Notes: a model not told the origin generated them from the sequence alone. Counted from the first letter of the stretch, positions 36,514 through 46,063 are shown. The stretch: 64,000 bases of DNA from Gammaproteobacteria bacterium RIFCSPHIGHO2_12_FULL_36_30 (GCA_001801815.1 MGXU01000001.1:1-64000), one strand, 5' to 3'. Program-made: numbers and translations.

Positions 36514-38205
36514 TCACTTCGCCTGATCATTAGAATTATGAATATTATCCGGTGGAATGTTGAGAATGCGCAGCGATGCTGCCATTACTTTTGCAAATAC
36601 TGGCGCTGCAATATCGCCCCCAAAATGCAGACCTTTTTTATCATGTGGATCGCGAATCACAACAGCGATGACTAATTGCGGATTTGTCGCGGGTGCGATG
36701 CCAACAAAATCGCCGACATATTTTTTCTTATCATAACCATTTGGTCCTGCAATATAAGCTGTTCCTGTTTTTCCTGAAATCCAATATCCCGGCACTTTTG
36801 CTTGTCCGCCAGTTGCGCCAGGATCTTTTCCATACACAACAGATTCCAACATCATGACAATTTCATTCGCCACTTTTTTTGAAATAATTTGTTGTCCGCT
36901 TGGCGCAGAATTTAATTTTAAAAATGTGATGGGATGTGAAATACCATCATCAGCTAAAATTCCATATGCATGTGCTAATTGTAATGTTGTAACAGCAATG
37001 CCATAACCATACGCTAATGTTGCAATATCACTTTTGTACCACACTGAATGCTCAACCAATCGACCCGAAGATTCGCCAGGAAATCCGCTATCAGTAACTT
37101 CACCAAAACCAAACGTTCTCAGTAAATGAAAAAATGGTTGCGGCGGCAATGATAATAAAATTTTTGCAGCGCCAACATTACTCGATACTTCTAAAATTTT
37201 TCGCAGATTAATAATTCCATGATCCACAAAATCATCTTTAATTTCATAGCCACCAACCATCATGTATCCGGGATTTGTATTCACTAATGTTTTTGGCGTG
37301 TATTCTCCACTTTGTAATGCCATTGCAATGGTAAATGGTTTCATCGATGAACCGGGTTCAAAAGAATCAGTCACTGCGCGATTACGAAAATCACCGTGTT
37401 TTTCAGCTAAATGATCATTTGGATTGTATGATGGCAAATTTGCCATCGCTAAAATTTCGCCTGTTCTAGGATTTAAAACAACAATGGAACCGTCCGTCGC
37501 ATTTAATTTTTCAACTTGTTCTTTCAAAGTGCGATATGCGATATATTGAATACGATGATCAATACTTAAAGTTAAATCATGACCTTGTGCTGGTTTTTTT
37601 AATAGCGCAACATCTTCAATAATATTTCCCAAGCGATCTTTTAAAACTTCTTTTTTTCCAGGCGTTCCAGAAAGCCAATTATTATAAGCTAATTCCAGTC
37701 CTTCTTGACCGCGATCATCAATATTTGTAAATCCAACAACGTGCGAAACGACTTCACCTTCAGGATAAAAACGCTGATATTCAGTTTGAAAATATACTCC
37801 AGGAATTTTAAGTGCTTTTACGCGTTCCATCACGTCAGGTGGATTTTGCCGACGTAAATAAACAAAACCTTTTCCTTTAATGTCGCGCGATTTAATTAAT
37901 GCAATTGAAATATTTAAATCATGTGATAATTCTCGCAATTGTTCTTCTGTTGCGTGAAAATATTTTGGATTAATCCAAGCGGAATAAACAGGCGTGCTCA
38001 TTGCGAGCACTGTTCCTAAACGATCGGTAATCATGCCACGATGCGCAGGTAAATTTACATCGCGCAAAATACGTTGATCACTTTGCTGTAATAAAAAATT
38101 TCGTTCAATAATATTTAATTCGATTAATCGCCAGAGTAATGCACATAATGCAATAATTAAAAGTAATGAAATGAGCGACGCGCGCCAAGAATAATTTTTT
38201 CTCAC
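36514..38205 (-). CDS. ftsI: septal transpeptidase FtsI (PBP3)
   Basis: 563 residues. FtsI cross-links septal peptidoglycan. N-terminal membrane anchor SLISLLLIIALCALLW, PBP dimerisation domain from about residue 55 (PAHRGMITDRLGTVLA), and a transpeptidase domain with SSMK (near 285, in FEPGSSMKPF), SSN (EVSSNVGAAK) and KTG (WISGKTGTAYI). All three catalytic motifs are intact. It is 12 bp after ftsL in the minus-strand cluster. Confidence 0.97.
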   Translation of the reverse strand: MRKNYSWRASLISLLLIIALCALLWRLIELNIIERNFLLQQSDQRILRDVNLPAHRGMITDRLGTVLAMSTPVYSAWINPKYFHATEEQLRELSHDLNISIALIKSRDIKGKGFVYLRRQNPPDVMERVKALKIPGVYFQTEYQRFYPEGEVVSHVVGFTNIDDRGQEGLELAYNNWLSGTPGKKEVLKDRLGNIIEDVALLKKPAQGHDLTLSIDHRIQYIAYRTLKEQVEKLNATDGSIVVLNPRTGEILAMANLPSYNPNDHLAEKHGDFRNRAVTDSFEPGSSMKPFTIAMALQSGEYTPKTLVNTNPGYMMVGGYEIKDDFVDHGIINLRKILEVSSNVGAAKILLSLPPQPFFHLLRTFGFGEVTDSGFPGESSGRLVEHSVWYKSDIATLAYGYGIAVTTLQLAHAYGILADDGISHPITFLKLNSAPSGQQIISKKVANEIVMMLESVVYGKDPGATGGQAKVPGYWISGKTGTAYIAGPNGYDKKKYVGDFVGIAPATNPQLVIAVVIRDPHDKKGLHFGGDIAAPVFAKVMAASLRILNIPPDNIHNSNDQAK

Positions 38206-38217
38206 ACTCCACTCGCT

Positions 38218-38550
38218 TTATTCTCGGATCATGACAATATTTTTCATCGAAGGTGTAATCATATCTAATTGCGTCGTTGCAATATTTTGCACGCGCGCTT
38301 GTGTTGACCACGCACCTTCTTCTAATAATAATTTACTCCATTCCATTTCATCGCGCTGTTGCACTTGTTGCAAAGTTTGATAATGAATAAATAATCTGCG
38401 CGATAAATCTTTTAAATAAATAACGGAAAAAGCAGATGCAACTAATAAAATAATTAATGCGCTAATGATTAATTGATTTTTTAATGGTACTTCAACACTG
38501 GTTTCGCGCCGCCGTAATGCCCATCCAAATCCGTGTATTGCCCTTGTCAT
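38218..38550 (-). CDS. ftsL: cell division protein FtsL
   Basis: 110 residues: a basic cytoplasmic end, one membrane helix (LIISALIILLVASAFSVIYL), and a periplasmic coiled coil (RRLFIHYQTLQQVQQRDEME). Sequence identity in this family is low, so the call depends on size, topology and position between rsmH and ftsI. It overlaps rsmH by 4 bp. FtsL bridges FtsB, FtsQ and FtsI. Confidence 0.9.
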   Translation of the reverse strand: MTRAIHGFGWALRRRETSVEVPLKNQLIISALIILLVASAFSVIYLKDLSRRLFIHYQTLQQVQQRDEMEWSKLLLEEGAWSTQARVQNIATTQLDMITPSMKNIVMIRE

Positions 38551-39482
38551 AATTTCTCCGCAATTCGTAATCTCGCACTTCGTGCACGAGGATTTAATTT
38601 TATTTCTTCAGCACTTGCTTCAATCGATTTTCCGATTTTCTTTAATCGTGTTTTTTGTAATTCTTTTATTTGCGCTTGTGTCATCGGCATGTGTGATGGA
38701 TAAGAATCATTACTCGCTTCGTGTTGAATAAATTGTTTTACAATTCTATCTTCCAACGAATGAAAACTAATCACACACATTCTGCCGCCAGGTGATAATA
38801 CATCTACAATTTGCGGCAAACATTCTGTTAACGCAGATAATTCTTGATTAATAAAAATGCGAATCGCTTGGAATGAACGTGTAGCGGGATGTTTATTTTT
38901 TTCACGTTTTGGATTTGCTTTTTCGATAATTTTTGCTAGCTGCAAAGTTGTTGCGATTGGATTTTCTTCACGCGCAGAAATAATCGAACGCGCAATTTTT
39001 CGCGATAATTTTTCTTCGCCAAATTGAAATAATACGTCCGCAATTTCTTGCGAACTCGCTTGATTAATCCATGTCATCGCACTAATACCTTGTTGCGGAT
39101 TCATCCGCATGTCGAGCGGACCGTCGCGCAAAAAACTAAACCCGCGAAGCGGGTCATCCAATTGTGGAGATGAAACACCTAAGTCAAGTAAGACCCCATC
39201 AACTTTGCCAAGCCAGCCACGTTTTGAAATCAAAGCTTCTATACTTGAAAATGAAGCTTGTTCGATTTCAAAACGTTTATCGGAAAAAAATGGGGGCTTT
39301 TTTGCAACCAAGATCGCTTCCGGATCTAAATCAATTGCAAGCAACCGACCTTGCGGCCCCAATTTTTCCAATATGGCTCGACTATGCCCCCCTCGACCAA
39401 ACGTAGCATCGACATAAATGCCACTTTCTTTGATTGCTAACGCAGCAATCGCTTCCCCTAGTAAAACAGACTCGTGCATCAT
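38547..39482 (-). CDS. rsmH: 16S rRNA (cytosine-1402-N4) methyltransferase
   Basis: 311 residues. RsmH methylates C1402 in the ribosomal P-site. Starts MMHESVLLGEAIAAL, with the SAM site YVDATFGRGGHSRAIL, LLDLGVSSPQLDDPLRGFSF and RMNPQQGISA. The C-terminal GGRMCVISFHSLEDRIVKQF is the family signature. Overlaps mraZ and ftsL by 4 bp each. Confidence 0.97.
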   Translation of the reverse strand: MMHESVLLGEAIAALAIKESGIYVDATFGRGGHSRAILEKLGPQGRLLAIDLDPEAILVAKKPPFFSDKRFEIEQASFSSIEALISKRGWLGKVDGVLLDLGVSSPQLDDPLRGFSFLRDGPLDMRMNPQQGISAMTWINQASSQEIADVLFQFGEEKLSRKIARSIISAREENPIATTLQLAKIIEKANPKREKNKHPATRSFQAIRIFINQELSALTECLPQIVDVLSPGGRMCVISFHSLEDRIVKQFIQHEASNDSYPSHMPMTQAQIKELQKTRLKKIGKSIEASAEEIKLNPRARSARLRIAEKL

Positions 39483-39937
39483 AACGTTAACATTGCCAAT
39501 TCCATCGGCACGCTATGATTTTCTCCTATACTTTCCGCTAACCACGTTGCGCGCGCATCTTCCCACGCAGCTTCATTCCAAATTTCAATTTTCTTACCTT
39601 GCCCCACTAAAATTGCGGTTTTATCCAAATCAGCATAATCACGCAATAAAGTAGGTAATAAAATGCGACCTTGTCGATCTAACTCCAACTCGGTCGCGTG
39701 CCCCATCAACAAACGTTGAATCCGACGTGCCGCCGGCTGAAAACTCGGCAGCGCTTCTAATTTTTCTTCAATAACTTGCCATTGTGGAAAAGGATATAAC
39801 AGTAAAGAACGTTGTTCGGTATCGATCGTGACAACTAAAGAACCGCTTGCTTCTTCGACAATCAAAGTACGGTAATTAGCCGGGATGGTAATCCGTCCTT
39901 TGGAGTCAATTTGCGCTTCTGACAGTCCTCGAAACAT
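39479..39937 (-). CDS. mraZ: transcriptional regulator MraZ
   Basis: 152 residues from ATG 39937, which gives the family N-terminus MFRGLSEAQIDSKGRITIP and has AAGGG 8 bases upstream; an ATG 24 bases earlier is less good. Two AbrB/SpoVT-like repeats (DSKGRITIPANYR, then DRQGRILLPTLLRDY) form the DNA-binding ring. MraZ represses the dcw operon through GTGGG repeats, which are seen just upstream. Confidence 0.95.
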   Translation of the reverse strand: MFRGLSEAQIDSKGRITIPANYRTLIVEEASGSLVVTIDTEQRSLLLYPFPQWQVIEEKLEALPSFQPAARRIQRLLMGHATELELDRQGRILLPTLLRDYADLDKTAILVGQGKKIEIWNEAAWEDARATWLAESIGENHSVPMELAMLTL

Positions 39938-39973
39938 CCGTTTCACCCTTTTCGTAAGCAATAATTCAATTTA

Positions 39974-40000
39974 TCCCACATTTCCCCACATAATACCACT
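39974..40000 (-). promoter_or_regulatory. MraZ operator: three GTGG boxes at 10-bp spacing
   Basis: On the minus strand AGTGGTATTA-TGTGGGGAAA-TGTGGGATAA gives three consecutive 10-bp repeats of the DGTGGG type known to bind MraZ. The first box is degenerate (GTGGT). TATTAT overlaps the first two and could be the -10. The operator precedes mraZ by about 37 bp, so the dcw operon is probably autoregulated as in E. coli. Confidence 0.85.
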
Positions 40001-40042
40001 TTTTTTATCGAAGTGTACAGTTTTTGTTCGAAATAGGGGTTT

Positions 40043-40070
40043 TTGCCCCTTTGCCTCGATATGGTATGAT
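40043..40070 (+). promoter_or_regulatory. sigma-70-like promoter for yajQ
   Basis: TTGCCC (40043-40048), a 16-bp spacer and TATGAT (40065-40070) lie 31 bp before the yajQ ATG. It is divergent from the mraZ promoter region. Confidence 0.5.
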
Positions 40071-40100
40071 TTTATCTTTTTAAAAAATAAGGACTTTCAC

Positions 40101-40583
40101 ATGCCTACTTTCGACATCGTTTCTGAATTAAATGAACATGAATTAACAAATGCAATTGATCAAGCAAATCGCGAAGTATCAACGCGTTTTGATTTTAAGG
40201 GAACGAATAGTAAATATATTCTTGAAAAAGAAATTATTAAAATCATGACGGAAAGTGATTTTCAATTAAAACAAATGCGCGATGTATTAAATACAAAATT
40301 AACTAAACGCGGAATTGATTTACAACATTTAGATCCAAAAGAGCCTGTAATTCAGCTGAAATCAGCAATTCAAGAAATTAAATTAAAAAAAGGAATCGAA
40401 CAAGAAATCGCAAAAAAAATTGTTAAATTTATTAAAGACAGTAAATTAAAAGTGCAAGGTTCAATTCAAGGCGAACAAGTACGTGTATCTGGAAAAAAGC
40501 GTGATGATTTGCAAGAAGCGATTGCAATATTACGAAATGGTAATTTCGGACTACCTATACAATTTACGAATTTTAGAGATTAA
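40101..40583 (+). CDS. yajQ: YajQ-family nucleotide-binding protein
   Basis: 160 residues from ATG 40101 with AAGGA 7 bases upstream; earlier in-frame codons run back through mraZ and are not coding. YajQ proteins bind nucleotides, reported to include cyclic di-GMP, in some species. The N-terminus MPTFDIVSELNEHELTNAID, STRFDFKGTNSKYIL, and the C-terminal VRVSGKKRDDLQEAIAIL and FGLPIQFTNFRD are the family signature throughout. Confidence 0.95.
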   Translation: MPTFDIVSELNEHELTNAIDQANREVSTRFDFKGTNSKYILEKEIIKIMTESDFQLKQMRDVLNTKLTKRGIDLQHLDPKEPVIQLKSAIQEIKLKKGIEQEIAKKIVKFIKDSKLKVQGSIQGEQVRVSGKKRDDLQEAIAILRNGNFGLPIQFTNFRD

Positions 40584-40646
40584 TTTCATATTACCTTAAG
40601 ATTTGGGTGGTAAATTAGTCTTGTAACAATATCTTATGGGGTTTGC

Positions 40647-40928
40647 ATGTCGAGTCCGATCAATCGAGCTAATTTTTTTGCCAAAAATCAAAAAGTAGCG
40701 CCTGCGCCTAAACCATCGCCAGCTCCGTCTAATGTGACTCAATTATTTGCTAGCGCAGTTGATATGAAAAAAGTGGAACAAAACGCGCAACTAGTTGACG
40801 CTGAAAGATTAAGAAAAAGTGTTGCTGTATTAATTGCACAATCCATTTTAAATCCTCGCGGATTATTTGCAGTGCCAAAAAAGCCGACACCGGGTACAAC
40901 AAACAACACACCGACACTAAAGCGATAA
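40647..40928 (+). CDS. small Pro/Ala-rich orphan protein
   Basis: 93 residues, unrecognised. An N-terminal low-complexity stretch (VAPAPKPSPAPSN) leads to a helical segment (DAERLRKSVAVLIAQSI) and a Pro/Thr-rich tail. No signal peptide or membrane helix. It is followed 9 bp later by another tiny gene on the same strand, so the two may be a unit. GTTTGC before the ATG is no obvious ribosome binding site, which lowers confidence. Confidence 0.5.
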   Translation: MSSPINRANFFAKNQKVAPAPKPSPAPSNVTQLFASAVDMKKVEQNAQLVDAERLRKSVAVLIAQSILNPRGLFAVPKKPTPGTTNNTPTLKR

Positions 40929-40937
40929 GAGAATATA

Positions 40938-41132
40938 ATGGGTAAAGAAGATAGCTCGTCTCACATTCACGCCTTAACAAATGAAATCGAAAAAAGATCG
41001 GCGCAAGAATTTTTACAAAAAACAGCGCGACTAACTTTTACTCATAGAAATCGCTTTGATATTTTCAACACAAAAACAAATCGCGAAATTGAAAAGTTAT
41101 CGCACACAAAAACAAAATCATTTACTCGATAA
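40938..41132 (+). CDS. small basic orphan protein
   Basis: 64 residues, unrecognised: MGKEDSSSHIHALTNEIEKR, a helix EFLQKTARLTF, and a Lys/Thr-rich C-terminus. AAGAGA lies about 8 bases before ATG 40938. It probably shares a transcript with the preceding 93-residue gene. The stop is 3 bp from the convergent tdh stop, with no terminator hairpin between them. Confidence 0.45.
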   Translation: MGKEDSSSHIHALTNEIEKRSAQEFLQKTARLTFTHRNRFDIFNTKTNREIEKLSHTKTKSFTR

Positions 41133-41134
41133 AA

Positions 41135-42157
41135 TTACCACTTCAAAATAATTTTTCCCGCTTTACCCGAAATCATATCCGCGAATGCTTTTTCAAAATC
41201 AGTGTAATGATATTCTGCTGTAATCACAGATGAAATATCAACACCACTTTGCAACAATGCAATTCCTTTGTACCACGTTTCAAACATACGACGCCCATAA
41301 ATTCCTGCAATTTTTAAACTTTTAAAAATCATTGCACTCCAATCAATTGCAAATGGTTTTGGTGGAAGACCTAACATTGCAATTCGTCCGCCATGATTCA
41401 TTGCGTCTAACATCGCGTGAAATGCCGCTTCATTTCCCGACATTTCTAAACCCACATCAAAACCTTCTGTCATTTTTAATTCGCACATCACATCATTTAA
41501 ATTCATTTGCGAAGAGTCAACTGCCATCGTCGCACCCATTTTTTCGGCTAATTTTAAGCGAAATGGATTAATATCTGTAATGACAATATGTCGCGCACCG
41601 ACTTTTTTTGCAATTTGAATTGCCATTAATCCAACCGGTCCTGCGCCAGTAATTAAAACATCTTCACCAACCAAATCAAATTCCAACGCAGTGTGAACTG
41701 AATTTCCATATGGATCTAAAATTGCCGCAACAGAATCAGAAATATCATCCGGTAATTTAATAATATTTTCTGCGCGCATGACAAAAAATTCTGAAAATGC
41801 GCCAGTGACATGATATCCAATTCCCTTTGTTTCTCGACACAAATGTCTTTCGCCTGCACGACAATTACGACAATGTCCGCATGTTAAATGTCCTTCACCC
41901 GAAACACGATCACCGATTGAAAATTGTTTTACATCTTTTCCAACCTCAACAATATCACCCATAAATTCATGGCCAATAATTAATGGAACAGGAACCGTTT
42001 TTTGCGCCCATTCATCCCAATTATAAATATGCAAATCAGTGCCGCAAATCGCAGTTTTTTTAATTTGAATTAATACATCGCGATCGCCGCAAATTGGCAT
42101 AGGCACATCGGTTAACCACAAACCTTGTTCTTTTTTTAATTTTGATAATGCTTTCAT
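41135..42157 (-). CDS. tdh: L-threonine 3-dehydrogenase
   Basis: 340 residues, medium-chain zinc alcohol dehydrogenase family. Tdh oxidises L-threonine to 2-amino-3-ketobutyrate with NAD. Catalytic zinc Cys in [28 protein letters not shown], the structural zinc Cys set [16 protein letters not shown], the NAD loop [20 protein letters not shown], and [13 protein letters not shown] all match Tdh. It works with Kbl, but a toxin-antitoxin-like pair lies between the two genes. Confidence 0.96.
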   Translation of the reverse strand: MKALSKLKKEQGLWLTDVPMPICGDRDVLIQIKKTAICGTDLHIYNWDEWAQKTVPVPLIIGHEFMGDIVEVGKDVKQFSIGDRVSGEGHLTCGHCRNCRAGERHLCRETKGIGYHVTGAFSEFFVMRAENIIKLPDDISDSVAAILDPYGNSVHTALEFDLVGEDVLITGAGPVGLMAIQIAKKVGARHIVITDINPFRLKLAEKMGATMAVDSSQMNLNDVMCELKMTEGFDVGLEMSGNEAAFHAMLDAMNHGGRIAMLGLPPKPFAIDWSAMIFKSLKIAGIYGRRMFETWYKGIALLQSGVDISSVITAEYHYTDFEKAFADMISGKAGKIILKW

Positions 42158-42181
42158 TGCTACCTATTTGACTGTTGGTTA

Positions 42182-42460
42182 CTACACATAAGCAGAATCA
42201 TGATCAGCGTGTAAGGTTAATAATCTAAGAAAATCTCCTTGTCGCAAACCCGTCGCACGATATTTTTTCGAAAATCTAAAAGAATAAATCTGATCGCCTG
42301 TTGATGATCGTTTCGATTCTATTTTTTCCCAGCGCAATCCCTTATCTGCATAAAGCTGGTTCCAATTCAGTTGAGCGATCTTTCGCAGTGTACTGAGCAA
42401 TGCATACTGCTCCGTCTTTTCTAGCGCAAACAAATCCCGCTGAAAATCTAAATAATTCAT
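42182..42460 (-). CDS. RelE/mRNA-interferase-like putative toxin
   Basis: 92 residues from ATG 42460 (MNYLDFQRDLFALEK); a TTG 27 bases earlier would overlap the antitoxin gene. The C-terminal half (KIESKRSSTGDQIYSFRFSKKYRATG, split, then FLRLLTLHADHDSAY) has the RelE-like beta-strand pattern with Arg and His at positions typical of mRNA interferases. It follows the antitoxin gene by 8 bp. No clear subfamily can be named. The pair is inserted in the kbl-tdh operon. Confidence 0.65.
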   Translation of the reverse strand: MNYLDFQRDLFALEKTEQYALLSTLRKIAQLNWNQLYADKGLRWEKIESKRSSTGDQIYSFRFSKKYRATGLRQGDFLRLLTLHADHDSAYV

Positions 42461-42467
42461 GTCAATT

Positions 42468-42737
42468 TTAACGTTTATCACGTCCAATTTCCTTGGCTAT
42501 TTTTTCAAGATTATCAGATGGCTTGGTTTTTGCAGCCCAATCTAGCGCCTTTTCTAATTTTGCCAAATGCTTTGGTTCGTATATCCACTTTTCACCATCA
42601 GGAATGAATTGCCCTGTTTTAATCACCCAACAACCTTCTGCAACTTGATCAATGACAATCGTTTTTCCAGAAAATTCTTTACCGAGCGATACTTGGCCGT
42701 TAGAACCAATCACTTTAATTTGACGTTGTGCGCTCAT
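42468..42737 (-). CDS. AbrB-like putative antitoxin
   Basis: 89 residues from ATG 42737, which has AGGAG 8 bases upstream. The N-terminal IKVIGSNGQVSLGKEFSGK has the swapped-hairpin AbrB/MazE look, and a basic/acidic C-terminal helix (KLEKALDWAAKTKPSDNLEK) would neutralise the toxin encoded next. Its own promoter is likely: TATACT and TATAAT occur within 42757-42770 on the minus strand. Confidence 0.65.
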   Translation of the reverse strand: MSAQRQIKVIGSNGQVSLGKEFSGKTIVIDQVAEGCWVIKTGQFIPDGEKWIYEPKHLAKLEKALDWAAKTKPSDNLEKIAKEIGRDKR

Positions 42738-42810
42738 TTCATATTCTCCTATTTCACTATTATAGTATAGCACTAATTTATGAAATTAGGAAATCGGATG
42801 CCACCGCACA

Positions 42811-44007
42811 TTACACAATTCCCATTTCCTTCCCAACTTTTTCAAACGCATTAATTGCTTTATCTAAATGCGTTTTAGTATGCGCCGCTGACATTTGCAC
42901 GCGAATGCGCGCTTTGCCCATCGGCACAACAGGATAAGAAAAACCGATTACATAAATTCCTTCGTGCAGTAATTTATCTGCCATTGTTGAAGCAATTTTT
43001 GCATCGCCTAGCATGACTGGAATAATTGCATGTTCACCAGGTACTAAATTAAATCCGCGTTTACTCATTTCCGCGCGAAAATAAACGCTATTTTCTTTTA
43101 CTTTTTGACGTAATTTTTTTCCTGCTTCATGTTGCAACATTTCTAAAACAGTAATTGATGTTGCAACAATTGCGGGCGCTAATGTATTTGAAAATAAATA
43201 GGGACGTGAACGATTACGCAACCATTCCACAATTGCACCGCGTGCAGAAATATATCCACCCGATGCGCCGCCCAATGCTTTTCCAAGTGTGCCAGTAATA
43301 ATATCAACACGATCTAAAACACCACAAAATTCAGGTGTTCCGCGACCTGTTTCACCAATAAATCCAACTGCATGTGAATCATCAACCATGACCAATGCAT
43401 TATACTTATCTGCTAAATCACAAATTGCTTTTAAATTTGCAATAATTCCATCCATTGAAAAAACACCGTCCGTTGCAATTAATTTATGACGCGCGCCATC
43501 TTTGTCTGCTTGAATTAATTGCGCTTCCAAATCTTTCATATCATTATTTTTGTAGCGAAAACGTTTTGCTTTGCATAAACGAATTCCGTCAATAATACTC
43601 GCGTGATTTAATTCATCGGAAATGACAGCATCTTCTTCAGATAATATTGTTTCAAATAATCCACCATTCGCATCAAAACAAGAAGAATATAAAATCGTAT
43701 CCTCTTTATGTAAAAATTCACTGATCGATTTTTCTAATTTTTTATGAATAATTTGTGTGCCACAAATAAATCGCACCGATGCCATTCCAAAACCATATTC
43801 TTTTACAGCATGTTGTGCTGCTTCGATTAATGTTGGATGATCTGCCAATCCTAAATAATTATTCGCACAAAAATTTAAAACATGGTCATGCGGCGCCACG
43901 GTAATTTCAGCGTTTTGTGGTGATATGATGAAACGTTCTTTTTTGTATAAACCATTTTGTTTTAATTCGGAGATTTGTTTTTCGAGTTGAGAATAAAGTG
44001 GATGCAT
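42811..44007 (-). CDS. kbl: 2-amino-3-ketobutyrate CoA ligase
   Basis: 398 residues from ATG 44007 with AAGGA 7 bases upstream. Kbl cleaves the Tdh product with CoA to glycine and acetyl-CoA; it is a PLP-dependent alpha-oxoamine synthase. [49 protein letters not shown], and the Lys region [16 protein letters not shown] (PLP lysine in GTLGKA) are conserved. It is first in kbl-TA-tdh. Confidence 0.96.
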   Translation of the reverse strand: MHPLYSQLEKQISELKQNGLYKKERFIISPQNAEITVAPHDHVLNFCANNYLGLADHPTLIEAAQHAVKEYGFGMASVRFICGTQIIHKKLEKSISEFLHKEDTILYSSCFDANGGLFETILSEEDAVISDELNHASIIDGIRLCKAKRFRYKNNDMKDLEAQLIQADKDGARHKLIATDGVFSMDGIIANLKAICDLADKYNALVMVDDSHAVGFIGETGRGTPEFCGVLDRVDIITGTLGKALGGASGGYISARGAIVEWLRNRSRPYLFSNTLAPAIVATSITVLEMLQHEAGKKLRQKVKENSVYFRAEMSKRGFNLVPGEHAIIPVMLGDAKIASTMADKLLHEGIYVIGFSYPVVPMGKARIRVQMSAAHTKTHLDKAINAFEKVGKEMGIV

Positions 44008-44024
44008 GTGATTTTCCTTAAAAA

Positions 44025-44370
44025 ATGAGTCAGCCGATAAGCCGGGTTTTGTCGAGAGCAATCATCTGTCTGGGATGAATGTCGCCATTCACCTCAAGCA
44101 ACCCACCCGAATCCAACACGAACAGCGTTAACGGATTCATACTTGGTCTTGCTTCCAGCGGGGTTTGCCTTGCCGCAATGATTACTCATTACGCGGTGCG
44201 CTCTTACCGCACCTTTTCACCCTTACCTCTTGTGTTACAAAAAGGCGGTTTATTTTCTGTGGCACTTTCCATCGGTTCACACCGTCCAGATGTTATCTGG
44301 CGCTGCGTTCTGTGAAGCCCGGACTTTCCTCTATACAGTAAACTGTACAGCGACTGCTTAGCTGACTCGT
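44025..44370 (-). ncRNA. rnpB: RNase P RNA, class A
   Basis: Minus-strand transcript starting near 44368. Terminal helix P1 pairs GAGTCAGC (5') with GCTGACTC (3'). Universal core sequences are present: GAGGAAAGTCCGGGCTTC and CAGATAAC after the 5' domain, GGGTGAAAAGGTGCGGTAAG, ACCCCGCTGGAAGCAAG, and the 3' end CAAAACCCGGCTTATCGG. This is the catalytic RNA that matures tRNA 5' ends. P1 is followed by a run of six T, a plausible transcript end. Confidence 0.95.
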
Positions 44371-44374
44371 GGTC

Positions 44375-44402
44375 ATTATAGGTGAGTATCATGGATTTGC
44401 AA
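44375..44402 (-). promoter_or_regulatory. promoter of rnpB
   Basis: On the minus strand TTGCAA (44402-44397), a 16-bp spacer and consensus TATAAT (44380-44375) lie 7-8 bp before the RNA start. Confidence 0.7.
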
Positions 44403-44458
44403 TCATGTACGAACTTAGCTGACTTAGTTTAGCCACTCTTGAAACATGGTTGTGTAAA

Positions 44459-46063
44459 TTAAGTCGCAGCAACAGGTTTAAAGTTACCGCAAGCCAAATC
44501 ACTTTCCAACTCTTCTTCAGAATCTACTGAATTCAAATTTCCCGGCGTAAAAGAAATATTTTGAATTGTTTGCTGCATTTCCATCATAAATAAATTCATA
44601 ATACTTTCAAACTGTGCGTCTGATAATTTAATGGGTGTTATTGATTTTAATGCAATTGCTTCTTTTAAATTAAATCGCATTTGATAAACAATATTTTTTA
44701 CCGAATATTCATACAAGAAGCGTTTTAATAAATTAGATACAAAACGTTTTTGAATTGGTTCTATTTCTTTGAGTCGTTTGCTTTGTAATGTCAGCAAATC
44801 ATTTAATGCGTTGCGAAATTCATCAGCATTTTTTGTTTCTTCAAGTTTTGTCGGCGTAAATCTAAAACTGGATTGTGAAATTGAATAAGATTGCGATACT
44901 ATTTCAGGCGCAAAACGTGCTGATGATTTTCTTGCTGAGAAAAGAGAACTTAATGATGACGCCGCAAAAGAAGTAATTGAAATAAGTTGATCTGAAAAGC
45001 TGCCATTTTTTACTTGTGGTGTGCTTGGATCAGCACAAGTTTGTTTATATATTTGTACGACGCTGCATTTATTTTCTAATCGTGTTGTGTCTCTTGGATC
45101 CGTTTTGAATATCCATCTCTTAAATTCTTCTAAATATTCAGGTGGTGTGCTTAATTCTTCAACCATTACAAATTCTGCGTCAACTTCAGCAATTGTTGGT
45201 TGACCAACAGAATCATACACGCGCGATAATTGTTCAAAACAATTGTTCGTGCTGTTAAAAAAATCTTGCCATTGTTCATTTTTATTAAGGCCGGTATGTT
45301 GTTGAATGCCATTTAATACATTCATAATTTCATCTTTACATTTGTCTAATGCTGCACGTGAGGGATCACGAAAAAACAGATCGTATGATTCAAAAACTAC
45401 TTGGCGCACTCCACAAAGCGACGCATAAAAACATAATGATTCAGCATCATTCTTTAATGCAAATATATTAATTAATTCTGACAGCACAAAATAATTTTTT
45501 TCTATTTCGACACTTGCAATTTCTTTGGCAAAATTCGGAAGACGTAGTAACACTTGAGTTTGTAAACGCGGGAAATCATTTAACTCTGCAAAAAAATTTT
45601 TGAGTGTTATTTCTGATAATGTAGGCCACCATAATAAGAATTTTTCATCTTGAACAAGTTGATTTTTCAAAACAGATTTATTGTTTATAAAGTGCAGAAG
45701 ATTTGTTTGAACAGATTCTTCATGTTGCACACGAGCCAATAAAACTTCCTCAGCAAAATCGTTTGGTATTAAAATAATTTTTAATAAAGTTAAATTTTTT
45801 CTTTGAATAAAAATTGGATTTTTTTCTAAGGCGCCGCAATATTTTATATTGGGTTGTAAATGATTTAACGTTTTAAAAAATGAAGTTAATGCAACAATTT
45901 CCGCTAATCCGAATTCGATCCAAGCATCAATTTTCGCATCTGCAGGGAGTTCTAATCGCTCAGCGGGTAATCTTATATCACGTTTAATTAGTTGACATAA
46001 TGCAATTTCTGCTTCGTGCGCTTTATGATTATCTGCAAAATTAAAAAAAGAATCTCTAGACAT
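44459..46063 (-). CDS. large orphan protein, candidate secreted effector
   Basis: 534 residues, not recognised. Mostly alpha-helical, no signal peptide and no membrane helix. ATG 46063 has a strong AGAGGTGAAAG before it. A Ser-rich region (SFAASSLSSLFSARKSS, about residues 370-390) separates two helical halves. The C-terminus contains an acidic block SEEELESD about 18 residues from the end followed by NFKPVAAT, the kind of tail found in Dot/Icm substrates of Legionellales. That is suggestive only; a housekeeping protein is possible. Confidence 0.55.
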   Translation of the reverse strand: MSRDSFFNFADNHKAHEAEIALCQLIKRDIRLPAERLELPADAKIDAWIEFGLAEIVALTSFFKTLNHLQPNIKYCGALEKNPIFIQRKNLTLLKIILIPNDFAEEVLLARVQHEESVQTNLLHFINNKSVLKNQLVQDEKFLLWWPTLSEITLKNFFAELNDFPRLQTQVLLRLPNFAKEIASVEIEKNYFVLSELINIFALKNDAESLCFYASLCGVRQVVFESYDLFFRDPSRAALDKCKDEIMNVLNGIQQHTGLNKNEQWQDFFNSTNNCFEQLSRVYDSVGQPTIAEVDAEFVMVEELSTPPEYLEEFKRWIFKTDPRDTTRLENKCSVVQIYKQTCADPSTPQVKNGSFSDQLISITSFAASSLSSLFSARKSSARFAPEIVSQSYSISQSSFRFTPTKLEETKNADEFRNALNDLLTLQSKRLKEIEPIQKRFVSNLLKRFLYEYSVKNIVYQMRFNLKEAIALKSITPIKLSDAQFESIMNLFMMEMQQTIQNISFTPGNLNSVDSEEELESDLACGNFKPVAAT

